DNA of 64,000 nt from positions 5,727,501-5,791,500 of the forward strand of contig NZ_CP029562.1 in the NCBI RefSeq assembly GCF_004136315.1, written 5' to 3'. This document shows positions 48,669 through 57,509 of the stretch, piece by piece. The notes under the pieces are model-generated. The model made no database searches, had not been told where the DNA came from, and saw nothing but the letters and a program-made list of their open reading frames with translations. The first letter of the stretch is position 1. Each line of letters begins with the position of its first letter. A program made the translations under genes and the position numbers. Source of the stretch: Mesorhizobium sp. Pch-S. GTDB taxonomy: Bacteria > Pseudomonadota > Alphaproteobacteria > Rhizobiales > Rhizobiaceae.

Positions 48669-50335
48669 ACGGCCCTCTCGCGCCACTCAGAATGGCAGGC
48701 CGCCCATTGCTCGACATTGCCGATGTCTCGGTGACGTTCGGCAATACCCGCGTGCTGAAGAACGTGTCGTTTCGGATCATGCCCGGCGAGATCGTCGGCA
48801 TTGCCGGCGAAAGCGGGTCCGGCAAATCGACCATCTGCCGTGGCGCGATGGGGCTGCTGCCGTCGACGGCAGAAGTCGCTGGGGAGGTCCGCTTCGATAA
48901 TCAGGCATTGTTGGGTCTTGGCGAGGCCGAATGGGCGAAGCTGCGCGGTCGCGACATGGCGATGATCTTCCAGAATCCGGCTTCGCACCTGAACCCGCTG
49001 CAGAAGGTCGGCAAGCAGATCGCGCAACCGATGATCCGGCATCTTGGCCTTTCGGTAGGCGAGGCGTGGGAGAGGGCCGTCAGGCTCCTCGAGGATGTCG
49101 GTATTCGCGAACCCGCCATGCGGGCAAAATCATACCCGCACGAGTTGTCAGGCGGCATGAAGCAGCGCGTGATGATCGCAGCCGCGATCAGTTGCGCGCC
49201 GAGACTGCTGATCGCTGATGAACCGACCACCGCCCTCGATGTCACAGTCCAGGCAAAGATCCTCGAATTGCTGAAGGATCTCAATCGGCAGCGAGGCCTT
49301 GCGATCGCATTGATCTCCCATGATCTGGGCGTTCTGGCCGATATCTGCTCGCGCATCATCGTCATGCGCCATGGCCAGATCGTCGAACAGGGAGAAGCCG
49401 GGCAGATCATCGACGCGCCGCAGCATCCCTACACGAGACTGCTGGTGGATTCGCAGCCGGGCAGAAAACAGTTCAAAGCCGGTTGGGCGCAAACCGAAGA
49501 CGAGGTGCCATTGCTGCAGGTTGAAGGCCTGCGGGTGCTCTTTCCGGCCAAGCGGGATCTTGTCGATGTCCTGCGCAACCGCAAGGCAATGCCTTTTGCG
49601 GCGTTGGATGGCGTGGACCTCGCTGTCTCGGCCGGCGAAACGGTTGGCATCGTCGGTGAAAGCGGTTCCGGAAAAAGCACCCTGGCGCGCACCATCATCA
49701 GGCAGAACCGGCCGACAACCGGCACGGTCAAACTGGGCGGCCGCCCCATAGAGCGGCTTGCCGGCCGCGAGCTCCTGGAATTGCGGCGTCGCGTCCAGAT
49801 GGTTTTCCAGAACCCGTATGATTCCCTCAATCCGCGCATGACAGCGCTTGAGACGATCGCCGAACCGATCTGGCGCCATGGCATGGCTGACCGACGAGCG
49901 GCTCTCAGCCAGGCCCTGAAACTTCTCGACATGGTTGAATTGCCGTCAGCGCTCGGCGAGCGCAGGCCGCGGCAATTGTCGGGCGGTCAATGCCAGCGTG
50001 TGGGCATCGCCAGGGCGCTGGCGTTGCAGCCGCAGGTGCTGATCGCCGATGAGATAACTTCGGCACTGGATGTGACCACGCAGGCGCAGATCCTGGAATT
50101 GCTTGCTCGCCTGCGTCGCGAGCGGTCGCTGACACTGATCTACATCTCGCACGACCTGTCCGTCGTCAGTTCCTTCTGCCAGCGCGTCTATGTGTTTCGC
50201 TCGGGCAGGATCGTCGAGCAAGGTAACGCCGCAGATGTCCTGACCAACCCGCAGCAGGCCTACACGCAGGAGCTTGTCGCTTCGCTGCATCGGTTGCCCG
50301 GATCGGCTGTGGAGCGGGAAAACATCGAAGGATGA
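48665..50335 (+). CDS. Fused DppD-DppF dual ATPase of the peptide ABC transporter
   Basis: The 556-residue protein contains two complete ATPase domains. The first has Walker A GESGSGKST (48-56), signature LSGGMKQRV and Walker B LLIADEP. The second has Walker A GESGSGKST (about 329-337), signature LSGGQCQRV and Walker B VLIADEI. Each is followed by a family 5 C-terminal extension. Fusion of D and F subunits is common in rhizobial peptide and opine transporters. The start at 48665 overlaps the permease stop. It energises uptake by the preceding subunits. Confidence 0.93.
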   Translation: MNGPLAPLRMAGRPLLDIADVSVTFGNTRVLKNVSFRIMPGEIVGIAGESGSGKSTICRGAMGLLPSTAEVAGEVRFDNQALLGLGEAEWAKLRGRDMAMIFQNPASHLNPLQKVGKQIAQPMIRHLGLSVGEAWERAVRLLEDVGIREPAMRAKSYPHELSGGMKQRVMIAAAISCAPRLLIADEPTTALDVTVQAKILELLKDLNRQRGLAIALISHDLGVLADICSRIIVMRHGQIVEQGEAGQIIDAPQHPYTRLLVDSQPGRKQFKAGWAQTEDEVPLLQVEGLRVLFPAKRDLVDVLRNRKAMPFAALDGVDLAVSAGETVGIVGESGSGKSTLARTIIRQNRPTTGTVKLGGRPIERLAGRELLELRRRVQMVFQNPYDSLNPRMTALETIAEPIWRHGMADRRAALSQALKLLDMVELPSALGERRPRQLSGGQCQRVGIARALALQPQVLIADEITSALDVTTQAQILELLARLRRERSLTLIYISHDLSVVSSFCQRVYVFRSGRIVEQGNAADVLTNPQQAYTQELVASLHRLPGSAVERENIEG

Positions 50336-50381
50336 CAGGCGTTCAAGCAGATCGCGCGCCGGCAATGGAGATGAGTTGAAG

Positions 50382-51578
50382 ATGAACGCCAACAGCAGCG
50401 CGCCCTGGCGCGATCCGAAGGTGCCGGGAACGCCGATCATCCCGCGCACGGATTGGGACTATCCCCCCTATCATCGCTGGACTTTCCAGCATGTGCGGGA
50501 AATGACTGCCACCGCCCAGATCTGGCGCGGGCAGGGGCCGGTCTTGCCGCTGCCGACACGCAGCGTCGAAATCGATCAGATCGAATTCGAAGCTGCAGGA
50601 CGTCGTCGCACGATCCGCGATTTCCTCGACAACAGCTTTACCGATGGATTTCTCGTGCTGTCGCGCGGTGAAATCGTTGCCGAGCGCTACATGAATGGCA
50701 TGAAGCCGCATGGCCACCACCTGGCGATGTCGGTGACCAAGTCGATCGTTGCCACGGTGCTGGGGATTCTTGTTCATAGAGGGCTTGTCGAGACCGTGGC
50801 TCCGGTGACGAAGTACCTGCCGGAACTGGAAGCGACGGCGTATCGAGGGGCAACAGTCCAGCAGGTGTCGGACATGACGAGTGGTGTCCTGTTCGACGAG
50901 TCCTACACGACAGAGGGCTCGCACATGCAGCAGCTAGACCAGGCCTGTGGCTGGAAGCCGATGACCCGTCCCGAGTGGCCACAAACCGTGTGGCAGCTGA
51001 TCATGACGCTGACCGAGCAACAGCGGCCGCATGGCCAGATCTTCAGCTATCGGTCGATCGAAACCGATATCCTCGGCTTCCTGATGGAACGGGTCAGCGG
51101 GCTGCCGCTGGCCGAGCTGATCAGCAATGAACTGTGGGGCCCGATGGGCGCTGAAGAGGATGCCTACATAACCGTCGACCATGGTGGTTATGCGCTCGCC
51201 GACGGTGGCCTCAACGCGACACTGCGCGACTATGCCCGGTTCGCCCTGCTGCATCTGCGTGGCGGCAGGCTGAACGGCCGGCAGATCGTTCCGTCAGAAT
51301 GGATCGAGGAAACCCGGCGCGGCAATCATGAGCTCTTCCAGGGCGTCTATCGGACCGTCCTGCCGCACGGTGCTTACCACAACCAGTTCTGGATCGAGGA
51401 TCCCGAGCGGCGGTCCTACATGTGTCGAGGTATCTTCGGCCAGTATATCTACATGGACCCGCAAACCGATTTCGCCGCGGTGAAGCTGTCGACCTGGCCG
51501 GAGTTCGTCAATCCGGACCGCTCGATCGAGGCCTTGGCGGCCATCCACGCTATTCGAGATGTATGCGCCGAAGCGTGA
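50382..51578 (+). CDS. NylB-like serine amide hydrolase (beta-lactamase fold), copy 1
   Basis: The 398-residue protein has the S-x-x-K catalytic motif SVTK (Ser117, Lys120) and the general-base Tyr223 in FSYRSIETD, and near its start [18 protein letters not shown] resembles the N-terminus of 6-aminohexanoate-dimer hydrolase (NylB; Ser112, Lys115, Tyr215). This family hydrolyses linear amides or short esters. There is no signal peptide, so it is cytosolic and probably acts on the imported solute. It follows the ABC operon by 46 bases. The true substrate is unknown. Confidence 0.85.
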   Translation: MNANSSAPWRDPKVPGTPIIPRTDWDYPPYHRWTFQHVREMTATAQIWRGQGPVLPLPTRSVEIDQIEFEAAGRRRTIRDFLDNSFTDGFLVLSRGEIVAERYMNGMKPHGHHLAMSVTKSIVATVLGILVHRGLVETVAPVTKYLPELEATAYRGATVQQVSDMTSGVLFDESYTTEGSHMQQLDQACGWKPMTRPEWPQTVWQLIMTLTEQQRPHGQIFSYRSIETDILGFLMERVSGLPLAELISNELWGPMGAEEDAYITVDHGGYALADGGLNATLRDYARFALLHLRGGRLNGRQIVPSEWIEETRRGNHELFQGVYRTVLPHGAYHNQFWIEDPERRSYMCRGIFGQYIYMDPQTDFAAVKLSTWPEFVNPDRSIEALAAIHAIRDVCAEA

Positions 51579-51704
51579 GTTATCGATGGCGGCAACGCCA
51601 CTGTCCCAACGTTTTCAGTATGTTTTCAAAGCCTCCTGTCGATGCGCCGGAGGCCTTTCTGGGTGTCGATCAGAGCATGGCTTTGTCTGTCGAGAAATAT
51701 TTTT

Positions 51705-51721
51705 TGCGATCGCAGATCGCA
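51705..51721. promoter_or_regulatory. 17-bp palindromic operator, copy 2
   Basis: TGCGATCGCAGATCGCA, that is TGCGAT-N5-ATCGCA, identical to copy 1 read on the other strand. It lies 81 bases before the PotF-like gene. A further half-site ATCGCA occurs at 51739-51744. The rest of the 224-base gap shows no gene. Confidence 0.7.
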
Positions 51722-51802
51722 CTCTTGTGTACTGCTCGATCGCATGACAGTCTGCCGGTGAAGCGCACAAGACGATGCGCGGAACCGGGAGGGAAGAACA
51801 CA

Positions 51803-52837
51803 ATGGCCTGGACGAAGACCTTAGCCGCAGCTGGTGTCGCAATGCTTGCAGGCATCGGTTCGGCAGGTGCCGAAGGGGTGCTCAATATCTACAACTGGGG
51901 CAACTACACCAGCCCCGAGATGGTCAAGAAGTTCGAGCAGAAATACGACGTCAAGGTCACGGTGACCGAGTACGATTCCAACGACACTGCTCTTGCCAAG
52001 GTTCGTCAGGGTGGCCACGGCTATGACGTCGTGGTGCCTTCTGCGCCGGTGGTGAAGGTCTGGATCGACGAAGGCCTCGTCCTGGAGAGCCGTCCAGACC
52101 AGATGGAGAATTTCAAGAATGTCGACCCGCGCTGGGTCGATGTGCCGTTCGATCCCGGCCGGCGGTATTCGGTGCCGTGGATGTGGGGCACGACGGGCGT
52201 GACGGTCAACAAGTCGGTCTATTCCGGCGACATCAACACGTCGGCCATCTTCATGGACCCGCCGGCCGAACTGGTCGGCAAGGTCAATGTCGTGCCTGAA
52301 ATGTCGGACGTCATGTTCCTTGCCGTCAGCTATGTGGGCGGCGAGCCGTGCACCAATGACAAGGCGGTGCTGAAGAAGGTACGTGACACGCTGGTAGCGG
52401 CCAAGCCGAAGTGGCTGGCCATGGATTTCGGCAATATCGACAAATATTCGCGCGGCGACATCGCTGCCGGTGTCAACTGGAACGGTTCTTCCTTCCGCTC
52501 ACGGCTGCAGAATCCCGACATCCTGTATGGCTACCCCAAGGAAGGGTATCCGGTCTGGATGGACAATCTGATGATCCTGAAGGATGCCAAGAATGTCGAG
52601 AACGCCAAGCTGTTCATGAATTTCGTCATGGATCCGGAGAATGCAGCGATGCTGTCGGCATTTTCCCGCTATGCGAACGGGATCAAGGGTTCCGAGAAGT
52701 TCATGCCCGCAGACATGAAAGATGCGCTGGAGCTGAACATTCCGGCCGATCTGGTCCAATACGGGAAGGTCAATGTCGGCTGTCCGGCCGATGTCCAGGC
52801 GATGTATACCAAGATCTGGACAGAGCTGCTGAAGTGA
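51803..52837 (+). CDS. Polyamine-type periplasmic binding protein (PotD/PotF family), without permeases
   Basis: The 344-residue protein has a signal peptide (about residues 1-23, ending GSAGA-EG) and then [19 protein letters not shown], the opening of polyamine-binding proteins, followed by [25 protein letters not shown]. It would bind putrescine, cadaverine, spermidine or a related amine in the periplasm. No polyamine permease or ATPase lies beside it, so it is an orphan component here. The ATG at 51803 follows GGGAGGGAAG. Confidence 0.9.
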   Translation: MAWTKTLAAAGVAMLAGIGSAGAEGVLNIYNWGNYTSPEMVKKFEQKYDVKVTVTEYDSNDTALAKVRQGGHGYDVVVPSAPVVKVWIDEGLVLESRPDQMENFKNVDPRWVDVPFDPGRRYSVPWMWGTTGVTVNKSVYSGDINTSAIFMDPPAELVGKVNVVPEMSDVMFLAVSYVGGEPCTNDKAVLKKVRDTLVAAKPKWLAMDFGNIDKYSRGDIAAGVNWNGSSFRSRLQNPDILYGYPKEGYPVWMDNLMILKDAKNVENAKLFMNFVMDPENAAMLSAFSRYANGIKGSEKFMPADMKDALELNIPADLVQYGKVNVGCPADVQAMYTKIWTELLK

Positions 52838-52849
52838 GCCTGGCATCCG

Positions 52850-52898
52850 GGTCGTGAATTCCCTCGGGCCGCGGAAATGATGCCCCGAATTCACGACC
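52850..52898 (+). terminator. Long inverted repeat after the PotF-like gene
   Basis: GGTCGTGAATTC and GAATTCACGACC are perfect 12-bp arms around a 25-base GC-rich loop, starting 13 bases after the stop codon. No U-tract follows; an RNA-stabilising or processing role after the binding-protein gene is likely. Confidence 0.55.
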
Positions 52899-52919
52899 TG
52901 ATTGGGAGTTGAGGTGGAA

Positions 52920-53882
52920 ATGGCACTCGATCCGGATATCAGGATCATGCTCGACCGGCTTGCGCAGGAGCAGGCCGCCCAGCACGATGAGGTCACGCTG
53001 GCTGGCTCGCGCCTCAGCTACCGCGACCAGTATCGTGAAATGAGCCGGGCCTCTGAAAAGCCGGTCACGGAAGAGATCATCAAGCTTGGGACGGACAGGG
53101 GCGATGTCTCGCTCCATCTTTACAGGCCGGCGGATGCCGATGGTCCTTTGCCGGTTATCCTCTACCTTCATGGCGGCGGCTTCGTCCTTGGCGATGCCGA
53201 AACCTACGCGCTGCAGTCGGCGCGCATCGCGTCGGAGTGCGGTGCGCTGGTCGTCTTCGCTGAATACAGGCTTGCGCCGGAGCATCCATTCCCCGCAGCG
53301 GTGGAAGACGCGCTTGCAGCCGTCGACTGGGTTTTGGCCGAAGCGGTCAGGCATGGCGGCGACCCGGCATGCTTTGCGCTCATGGGGGACAGTGCGGGTG
53401 CCAACCTGTCGATTGCACTCATGCGGCATTACAGGCAGCAAAGACTGTTCCGTGCTGTCTGCCTGCTCTATCCGCTGGTCGACGCCAGGCCCTATCTCGG
53501 CCTCGCGGTTCCATCAGGCTCGGACCGTGAATTTGCTTCCGGCTACTATCTGGAATTCGCGGAGACCGAATATTTCGCGAAGGCCTATCTGCCGGAGCTT
53601 GCAATGGCTACCGACACGCGCGTTTCGCCTGTGCTGGCAAAAGACCTCGGTGATCTGCCGCCGGTACTTTTCTACGCGGCTGAAAATGACGTGTTGCGTG
53701 ACCAGGGACGGGCTTTCGCCGAGCAGCTCAAGACTGCCGGAAACGATGTCCGCTATCGCTGCTTCGACGGACTGATCCACAATTTCATGCAGCATGCCGG
53801 GATCTCGAAGGCGTCGGACGCCGCTTTTCTGGAAGTTTGCGCTGCCGTTCGCCTCGCGCTCGCGGGCAAGGGTCTGCGGTAG
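52920..53882 (+). CDS. Alpha/beta hydrolase, hormone-sensitive lipase (HSL) family
   Basis: The 320-residue cytosolic esterase has the HSL oxyanion motif HGGGF (His84-Gly87), nucleophile elbow GDSAGA with Ser158, and catalytic Asp257 (ENDVL) and His287 (LIHNF). Such enzymes cleave short-chain esters or carbamates. The ATG at 52920 is chosen because a GAGGTGG sequence precedes it. It lies 6 bases before the MOSC fusion gene, so both are co-transcribed, which ties ester cleavage to the same catabolic task. Confidence 0.9.
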   Translation: MALDPDIRIMLDRLAQEQAAQHDEVTLAGSRLSYRDQYREMSRASEKPVTEEIIKLGTDRGDVSLHLYRPADADGPLPVILYLHGGGFVLGDAETYALQSARIASECGALVVFAEYRLAPEHPFPAAVEDALAAVDWVLAEAVRHGGDPACFALMGDSAGANLSIALMRHYRQQRLFRAVCLLYPLVDARPYLGLAVPSGSDREFASGYYLEFAETEYFAKAYLPELAMATDTRVSPVLAKDLGDLPPVLFYAAENDVLRDQGRAFAEQLKTAGNDVRYRCFDGLIHNFMQHAGISKASDAAFLEVCAAVRLALAGKGLR

Positions 53883-53888
53883 GCCGTC

Positions 53889-55856
53889 ATGTTCGATACG
53901 TCATGCCGCGTTGAACGCATCACCTTCTATCCGCTGAAATCGGGCGCCGGTGTTACGGTCGAGACGGCGCGCCTGGAAGCCGAAGGGCTGGCTGGCGATC
54001 GACGCATGATGGTGGTCGACGAGACCGGCAACTGCCTTACAGCCCGCAAGGCACCGCGTCTGATGCAGATCCGCACGCATATGGACGGTGACGACATCAT
54101 TCTCTCTGCACCCGGCATGTCGCCTCTGGTGTTCTCGCGGGCCCGGCTCGATGTCGCCCGCAACGTGTCGATCTGGGGCGACGATGTCGTGGCGCTCGAT
54201 GCCGGCGAAGAGGTTCACCAGTGGCTGGCGCGTTTTCTCGACCGCTGCTGCAGGATGGTCATCAAGGGTGCAGTGACGCATCGCCCCCTGGCGATCGGCC
54301 CGGGTGGAACAGTGAGTTTTGCCGATACGGCTCCGTTGCTGCTGACCAATTCGGCCTCGCTTGCCGAGGTCAATCGCTACCTCGATCTCGAAGCCGAGAT
54401 GGAGCGGTTCCGGCCCAATCTGGTTGTCGATGGCGCCCCTGCCTTTGACGAGGATGGCTGGCGTCACGTGCGCATCGGCGATGTCGAGTTCGAGGCCATT
54501 GGCGCGTGTGACCGTTGCGTGATGATCACGCTCGATCCCGCGACCGGCGAGGCGAGGTCCGATCACGAGCCGCTGGCAATGCTGGGCCGGCAGCGCCGGG
54601 GGGAGGACGGCAAAGCCTATTTCGGTCAGTTTCTCGCCCCGCGCACGCTCGGCAGGCTGCATGTCGGCGACAAGGTCGAAGTACTGTCCCGCAAGCCAGC
54701 GATCACCATTCTGCCGGGAAACGCGCAGCCGGTCACGCGGCTGCCGTCCACTGCGGTGAATGGCGGCGTGGCTGCTCGTCACGGCAGTCACGAGCGCACG
54801 CTGCGCTGCGTGGCGATCATCGACGAGGCGAGGGATTTCCGTACCTTCCGTTTCGTGGCGGATCATGCCGTCGACTACAAGCCCGGCCAGTTCATCACGC
54901 TGCTGCTGGATATCGACGGCGAGGTTGTCCGACGCAACTACACGATCTCTTCGTCGCCATCGCGGCCGCATTTTCTTTCGGTGACGGTAAAACGGGTCGA
55001 TGGTGGGCGCGTTTCCAACTGGCTGCATGATACGCTGAAGGTTGGCGACAGCATTCGCTCGCTTGGGTCAAATGGCCGCTTCCACCTTGGGGCCGCGGGA
55101 GTTGGCGGCAAGCTTCTGCTGTTGTCGGCCGGCAGCGGCATCACCCCGATGATGGCGATGCTGCGCTTCATTGCCGACACGAACCTGCCGCTCGATGTGT
55201 GCTTCCATAACAGCGCACGCGGTGTCGATGATGTCGCCTTTCTGCATGAATTGCTGTCGATCAAGGTGCAGATGGGTGACCGGCTGAAGCTCTCCTGGAA
55301 CCTGACGGGAATGAATGCCGCTGCGGAGGCCGACGTCCTGGCTGGCCGGTTCGAGGGCAGGCCTGGTCTACGGACACTGGCTGGCCGGCTTGATCCTGGC
55401 ATGATGGAGGCTGTTTGTCCCGACCTTGCCGAGAGGGCAGTTCTGTGTTGCGGCCCGGATGGCTTTCGAACCAGGGCTCGCGAAATCTATGAAGGCTGGA
55501 AGGTGCGGCCGGAATTCCCGTTCCTGGAAGAAACCTTTGGCCCTGATCGGGCGGCGACGCCATTGCCGGAAATCGGCAACTACAAGGTCTCCTTCCTCAA
55601 GGCCGGCAAGTGGATCAGCGGTTCGGGCACGGTGACGCTGCTGGAATTGGCACGCAAGATTGGCGTCGAACTGACGTCCGATTGTGAAGCCGGCATCTGT
55701 GGAAGCTGCCGCTGCAAGGTGACTTCCGGAGAATGGCGAGTGGCTGCCAACGCGGCCGATCCCGAGCGGTCGGTGCTTTCGCAGGACGAAAAGGATGAAG
55801 GTTATGTCCTGGCCTGCTCCACTAGTCCGATCGGAGATGTCTGCGTCGAAGCATAG
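53889..55856 (+). CDS. MOSC-FNR-[2Fe-2S] fusion; likely self-sufficient mARC/YcbX-type reductase
   Basis: The 655-residue protein joins four modules: MOSC_N (about 5-120), MOSC (about 125-265) with the molybdenum-cofactor Cys motif CDRCVMITLDPATG (Cys207, Cys210) and FGQFLAPRTLGRLHVGD, an FNR-type FAD/NAD(P) reductase (RNYTISS 349-355, SAGSGITPMM 413-422, CGPDGF 521-526), and a plant-type ferredoxin with Cys599, Cys604, Cys607 and Cys643. mARC and YcbX use the MOSC Cys to reduce N-hydroxylated compounds (hydroxylamines, amidoximes, hydroxamates). Here the electron chain from NAD(P)H is in one chain. The substrate is an inference. Confidence 0.9.
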   Translation: MFDTSCRVERITFYPLKSGAGVTVETARLEAEGLAGDRRMMVVDETGNCLTARKAPRLMQIRTHMDGDDIILSAPGMSPLVFSRARLDVARNVSIWGDDVVALDAGEEVHQWLARFLDRCCRMVIKGAVTHRPLAIGPGGTVSFADTAPLLLTNSASLAEVNRYLDLEAEMERFRPNLVVDGAPAFDEDGWRHVRIGDVEFEAIGACDRCVMITLDPATGEARSDHEPLAMLGRQRRGEDGKAYFGQFLAPRTLGRLHVGDKVEVLSRKPAITILPGNAQPVTRLPSTAVNGGVAARHGSHERTLRCVAIIDEARDFRTFRFVADHAVDYKPGQFITLLLDIDGEVVRRNYTISSSPSRPHFLSVTVKRVDGGRVSNWLHDTLKVGDSIRSLGSNGRFHLGAAGVGGKLLLLSAGSGITPMMAMLRFIADTNLPLDVCFHNSARGVDDVAFLHELLSIKVQMGDRLKLSWNLTGMNAAAEADVLAGRFEGRPGLRTLAGRLDPGMMEAVCPDLAERAVLCCGPDGFRTRAREIYEGWKVRPEFPFLEETFGPDRAATPLPEIGNYKVSFLKAGKWISGSGTVTLLELARKIGVELTSDCEAGICGSCRCKVTSGEWRVAANAADPERSVLSQDEKDEGYVLACSTSPIGDVCVEA

Positions 55857-56098
55857 CTTCCGCGTCGCGCGGTTGTCTTCGTCAGTTTGGTTCCTTTTCT
55901 GAAGTCGAATGCTTCTCACGAAATTCGACTCTCCAGGGTCATATAAGTTTTTGAAATCAATATGATGTTCGATTTTCCAGCCACTTTAAACGCGGTGGAA
56001 ATTCTGGATCAGTCGCTTCTATTGTGTGATCGTCGATCGCAAATTATACAAGGGAAAGGCACCGGATTTTGCAACGTCGCCGGTGCGGGAGGAGAAAG
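55857..56098. promoter_or_regulatory. Promoter region of the transaminase operon
   Basis: This 242-base gap holds no convincing gene. TTGTGT (56022-56027) and TATACA (56045-56050) are spaced by 17 bases and form a good sigma-70-type promoter. The third copy of the 17-bp operator fills the spacer. A GGAGGAGA ribosome-binding site precedes the ATG at 56099. Confidence 0.65.
56025..56041. promoter_or_regulatory. 17-bp palindromic operator, copy 3
   Basis: TGTGATCGTCGATCGCA, that is TGYGAT-N5-ATCGCA, matching copy 2 in 14 of 17 positions when reverse-complemented. It sits between the -35 (TTGTGT, 56022) and -10 (TATACA, 56045) hexamers, an arrangement typical of repressor sites. Confidence 0.68.
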
Positions 56099-57508
56099 AT
56101 GGTGGCAAACGCCGGACTTGATGGCGAGGCCTTGGTGGCACTCGATCGGGAAACCCAGTTTCATCCCTTCACGGCGATTGCCGATCAGCAGGGGAATGGC
56201 GCGCTGGTGATGGCGCAGGCCGCGGGTTGTTCCATCACCGATGTTTCCGGCAGGACCTATCTCGATGGCGCAGCCGGTCTCTGGTGCGTGAACGTCGGCT
56301 ACGGACGGACGGAAATCTCCGACGCCATCCACCGGCAGTCGCTGGAGCTGCCTTATTTTCACTCCTTCAACACCGTTGCCAACGAGCCGAGCATCAGGCT
56401 GTCGGAAAGGCTTTTGCAGCTCGCGCCGAACGGAATGCGGCGCGTGTTCTATGGTCTGTCCGGCTCGGACGCCAACGACACCGCGGTGAAGATGCTGTGG
56501 TCGTACAACATGCTTCGGGGCAAGCCGCTGAAGCGCAAGATCATCTCACGGTCCTACGCCTATCATGGTGTGACGGCGGCAGCCGGCAGCCTGTCCGGCA
56601 TTCCGATGGTTCATCAGAATTTCGGACTGCCGCTCGATTTCGCGAGGCACCTTTCGCGCCCCGACCTGTATCGGGATGCGCCGGCGCGAGGCTTTTCCAC
56701 CGAAGAGGCCTATTCGGACTTTCTTGCCCGTGAGCTCGAGGACATGATCCTGGCTGAGGGAGCCGATACGGTTGCCGGTTTCATTGCGGAGCCTGTAATG
56801 GGAACCGGTGGCGTGCTGCCGCCGCCGGCGGGTTACTTCGCCGCGATCGCCAAGGTGCTCGAAAAACACGACGTTCGTTTCGTTGCCGATGAGGTCATAA
56901 CCGGTTTCGGGCGGGTCGGGGCATGGTTCGCGTCCGATCTCTATGGCATCGAGCCGGATCTCATCGTTGCCGCCAAGGGCCTGACCAGCGGCTACCTGCC
57001 ATTGTCGGCGGTGCTGGTTGGCGAACGCATATGGTCGGTATTCGAAGAGGCTTCCCGCGACGGACGCCCGTTTGCGCACGGCTTCACCTATTCGGGACAC
57101 CCGACCTGTGCTGCGGCGGCCCTGGCCAATCTCGACATTCTCGAGCGCGAAAGCCTCGTCGAGCGCGTCGCAGCGATGGCACCAGCATTCGGGTCGCGTT
57201 TTGCCGAGACGTTGCTCAACCTTCGCCTGGTCGGCGACGTGCGCAGTGCCGGCTTCATGATGGGCGTGGAGCTCGTCGCGGATCGGGCGACCAAGGCAGC
57301 ATTCCCGGCTTTGCTGAAGGTGGCAGGTCGTGTCGCTTTGGCGGCGCGCCGTCGTGGCGTGCTCGTCCGCGCCTTGCCGAACTCCGACGTGATCGCGCTG
57401 TCCCCGCCCTTTGTCGTGACGGATGCGGAACTGTCGCAGCTTGCGGAAACCTTGCGCGACGCGATCGATGAGGTGACTGCGGACCTCGTTCGTGAAGGGC
57501 ATCTCTGA
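56099..57508 (+). CDS. Class III aminotransferase (putrescine/omega-amino acid transaminase-like)
   Basis: The 469-residue PLP enzyme has the class III pattern: HPFTAIADQQGNGALVMAQA, YLDGAAGLWCVNVGYGR, YGLSGSDANDTAVKM, VADEVITGFGRVG, and the PLP Lys293 in AAKGLTSGYLPLSA. The segment GLWCVNVGYGR is shared with SpuC-type putrescine:pyruvate aminotransferases. It would deaminate a diamine or omega-amino acid, fitting a nearby polyamine-binding protein. It begins an operon with the next four genes (1-base gap, then overlaps). Confidence 0.9.
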   Translation: MVANAGLDGEALVALDRETQFHPFTAIADQQGNGALVMAQAAGCSITDVSGRTYLDGAAGLWCVNVGYGRTEISDAIHRQSLELPYFHSFNTVANEPSIRLSERLLQLAPNGMRRVFYGLSGSDANDTAVKMLWSYNMLRGKPLKRKIISRSYAYHGVTAAAGSLSGIPMVHQNFGLPLDFARHLSRPDLYRDAPARGFSTEEAYSDFLARELEDMILAEGADTVAGFIAEPVMGTGGVLPPPAGYFAAIAKVLEKHDVRFVADEVITGFGRVGAWFASDLYGIEPDLIVAAKGLTSGYLPLSAVLVGERIWSVFEEASRDGRPFAHGFTYSGHPTCAAAALANLDILERESLVERVAAMAPAFGSRFAETLLNLRLVGDVRSAGFMMGVELVADRATKAAFPALLKVAGRVALAARRRGVLVRALPNSDVIALSPPFVVTDAELSQLAETLRDAIDEVTADLVREGHL

Positions 57509-57509
57509 A

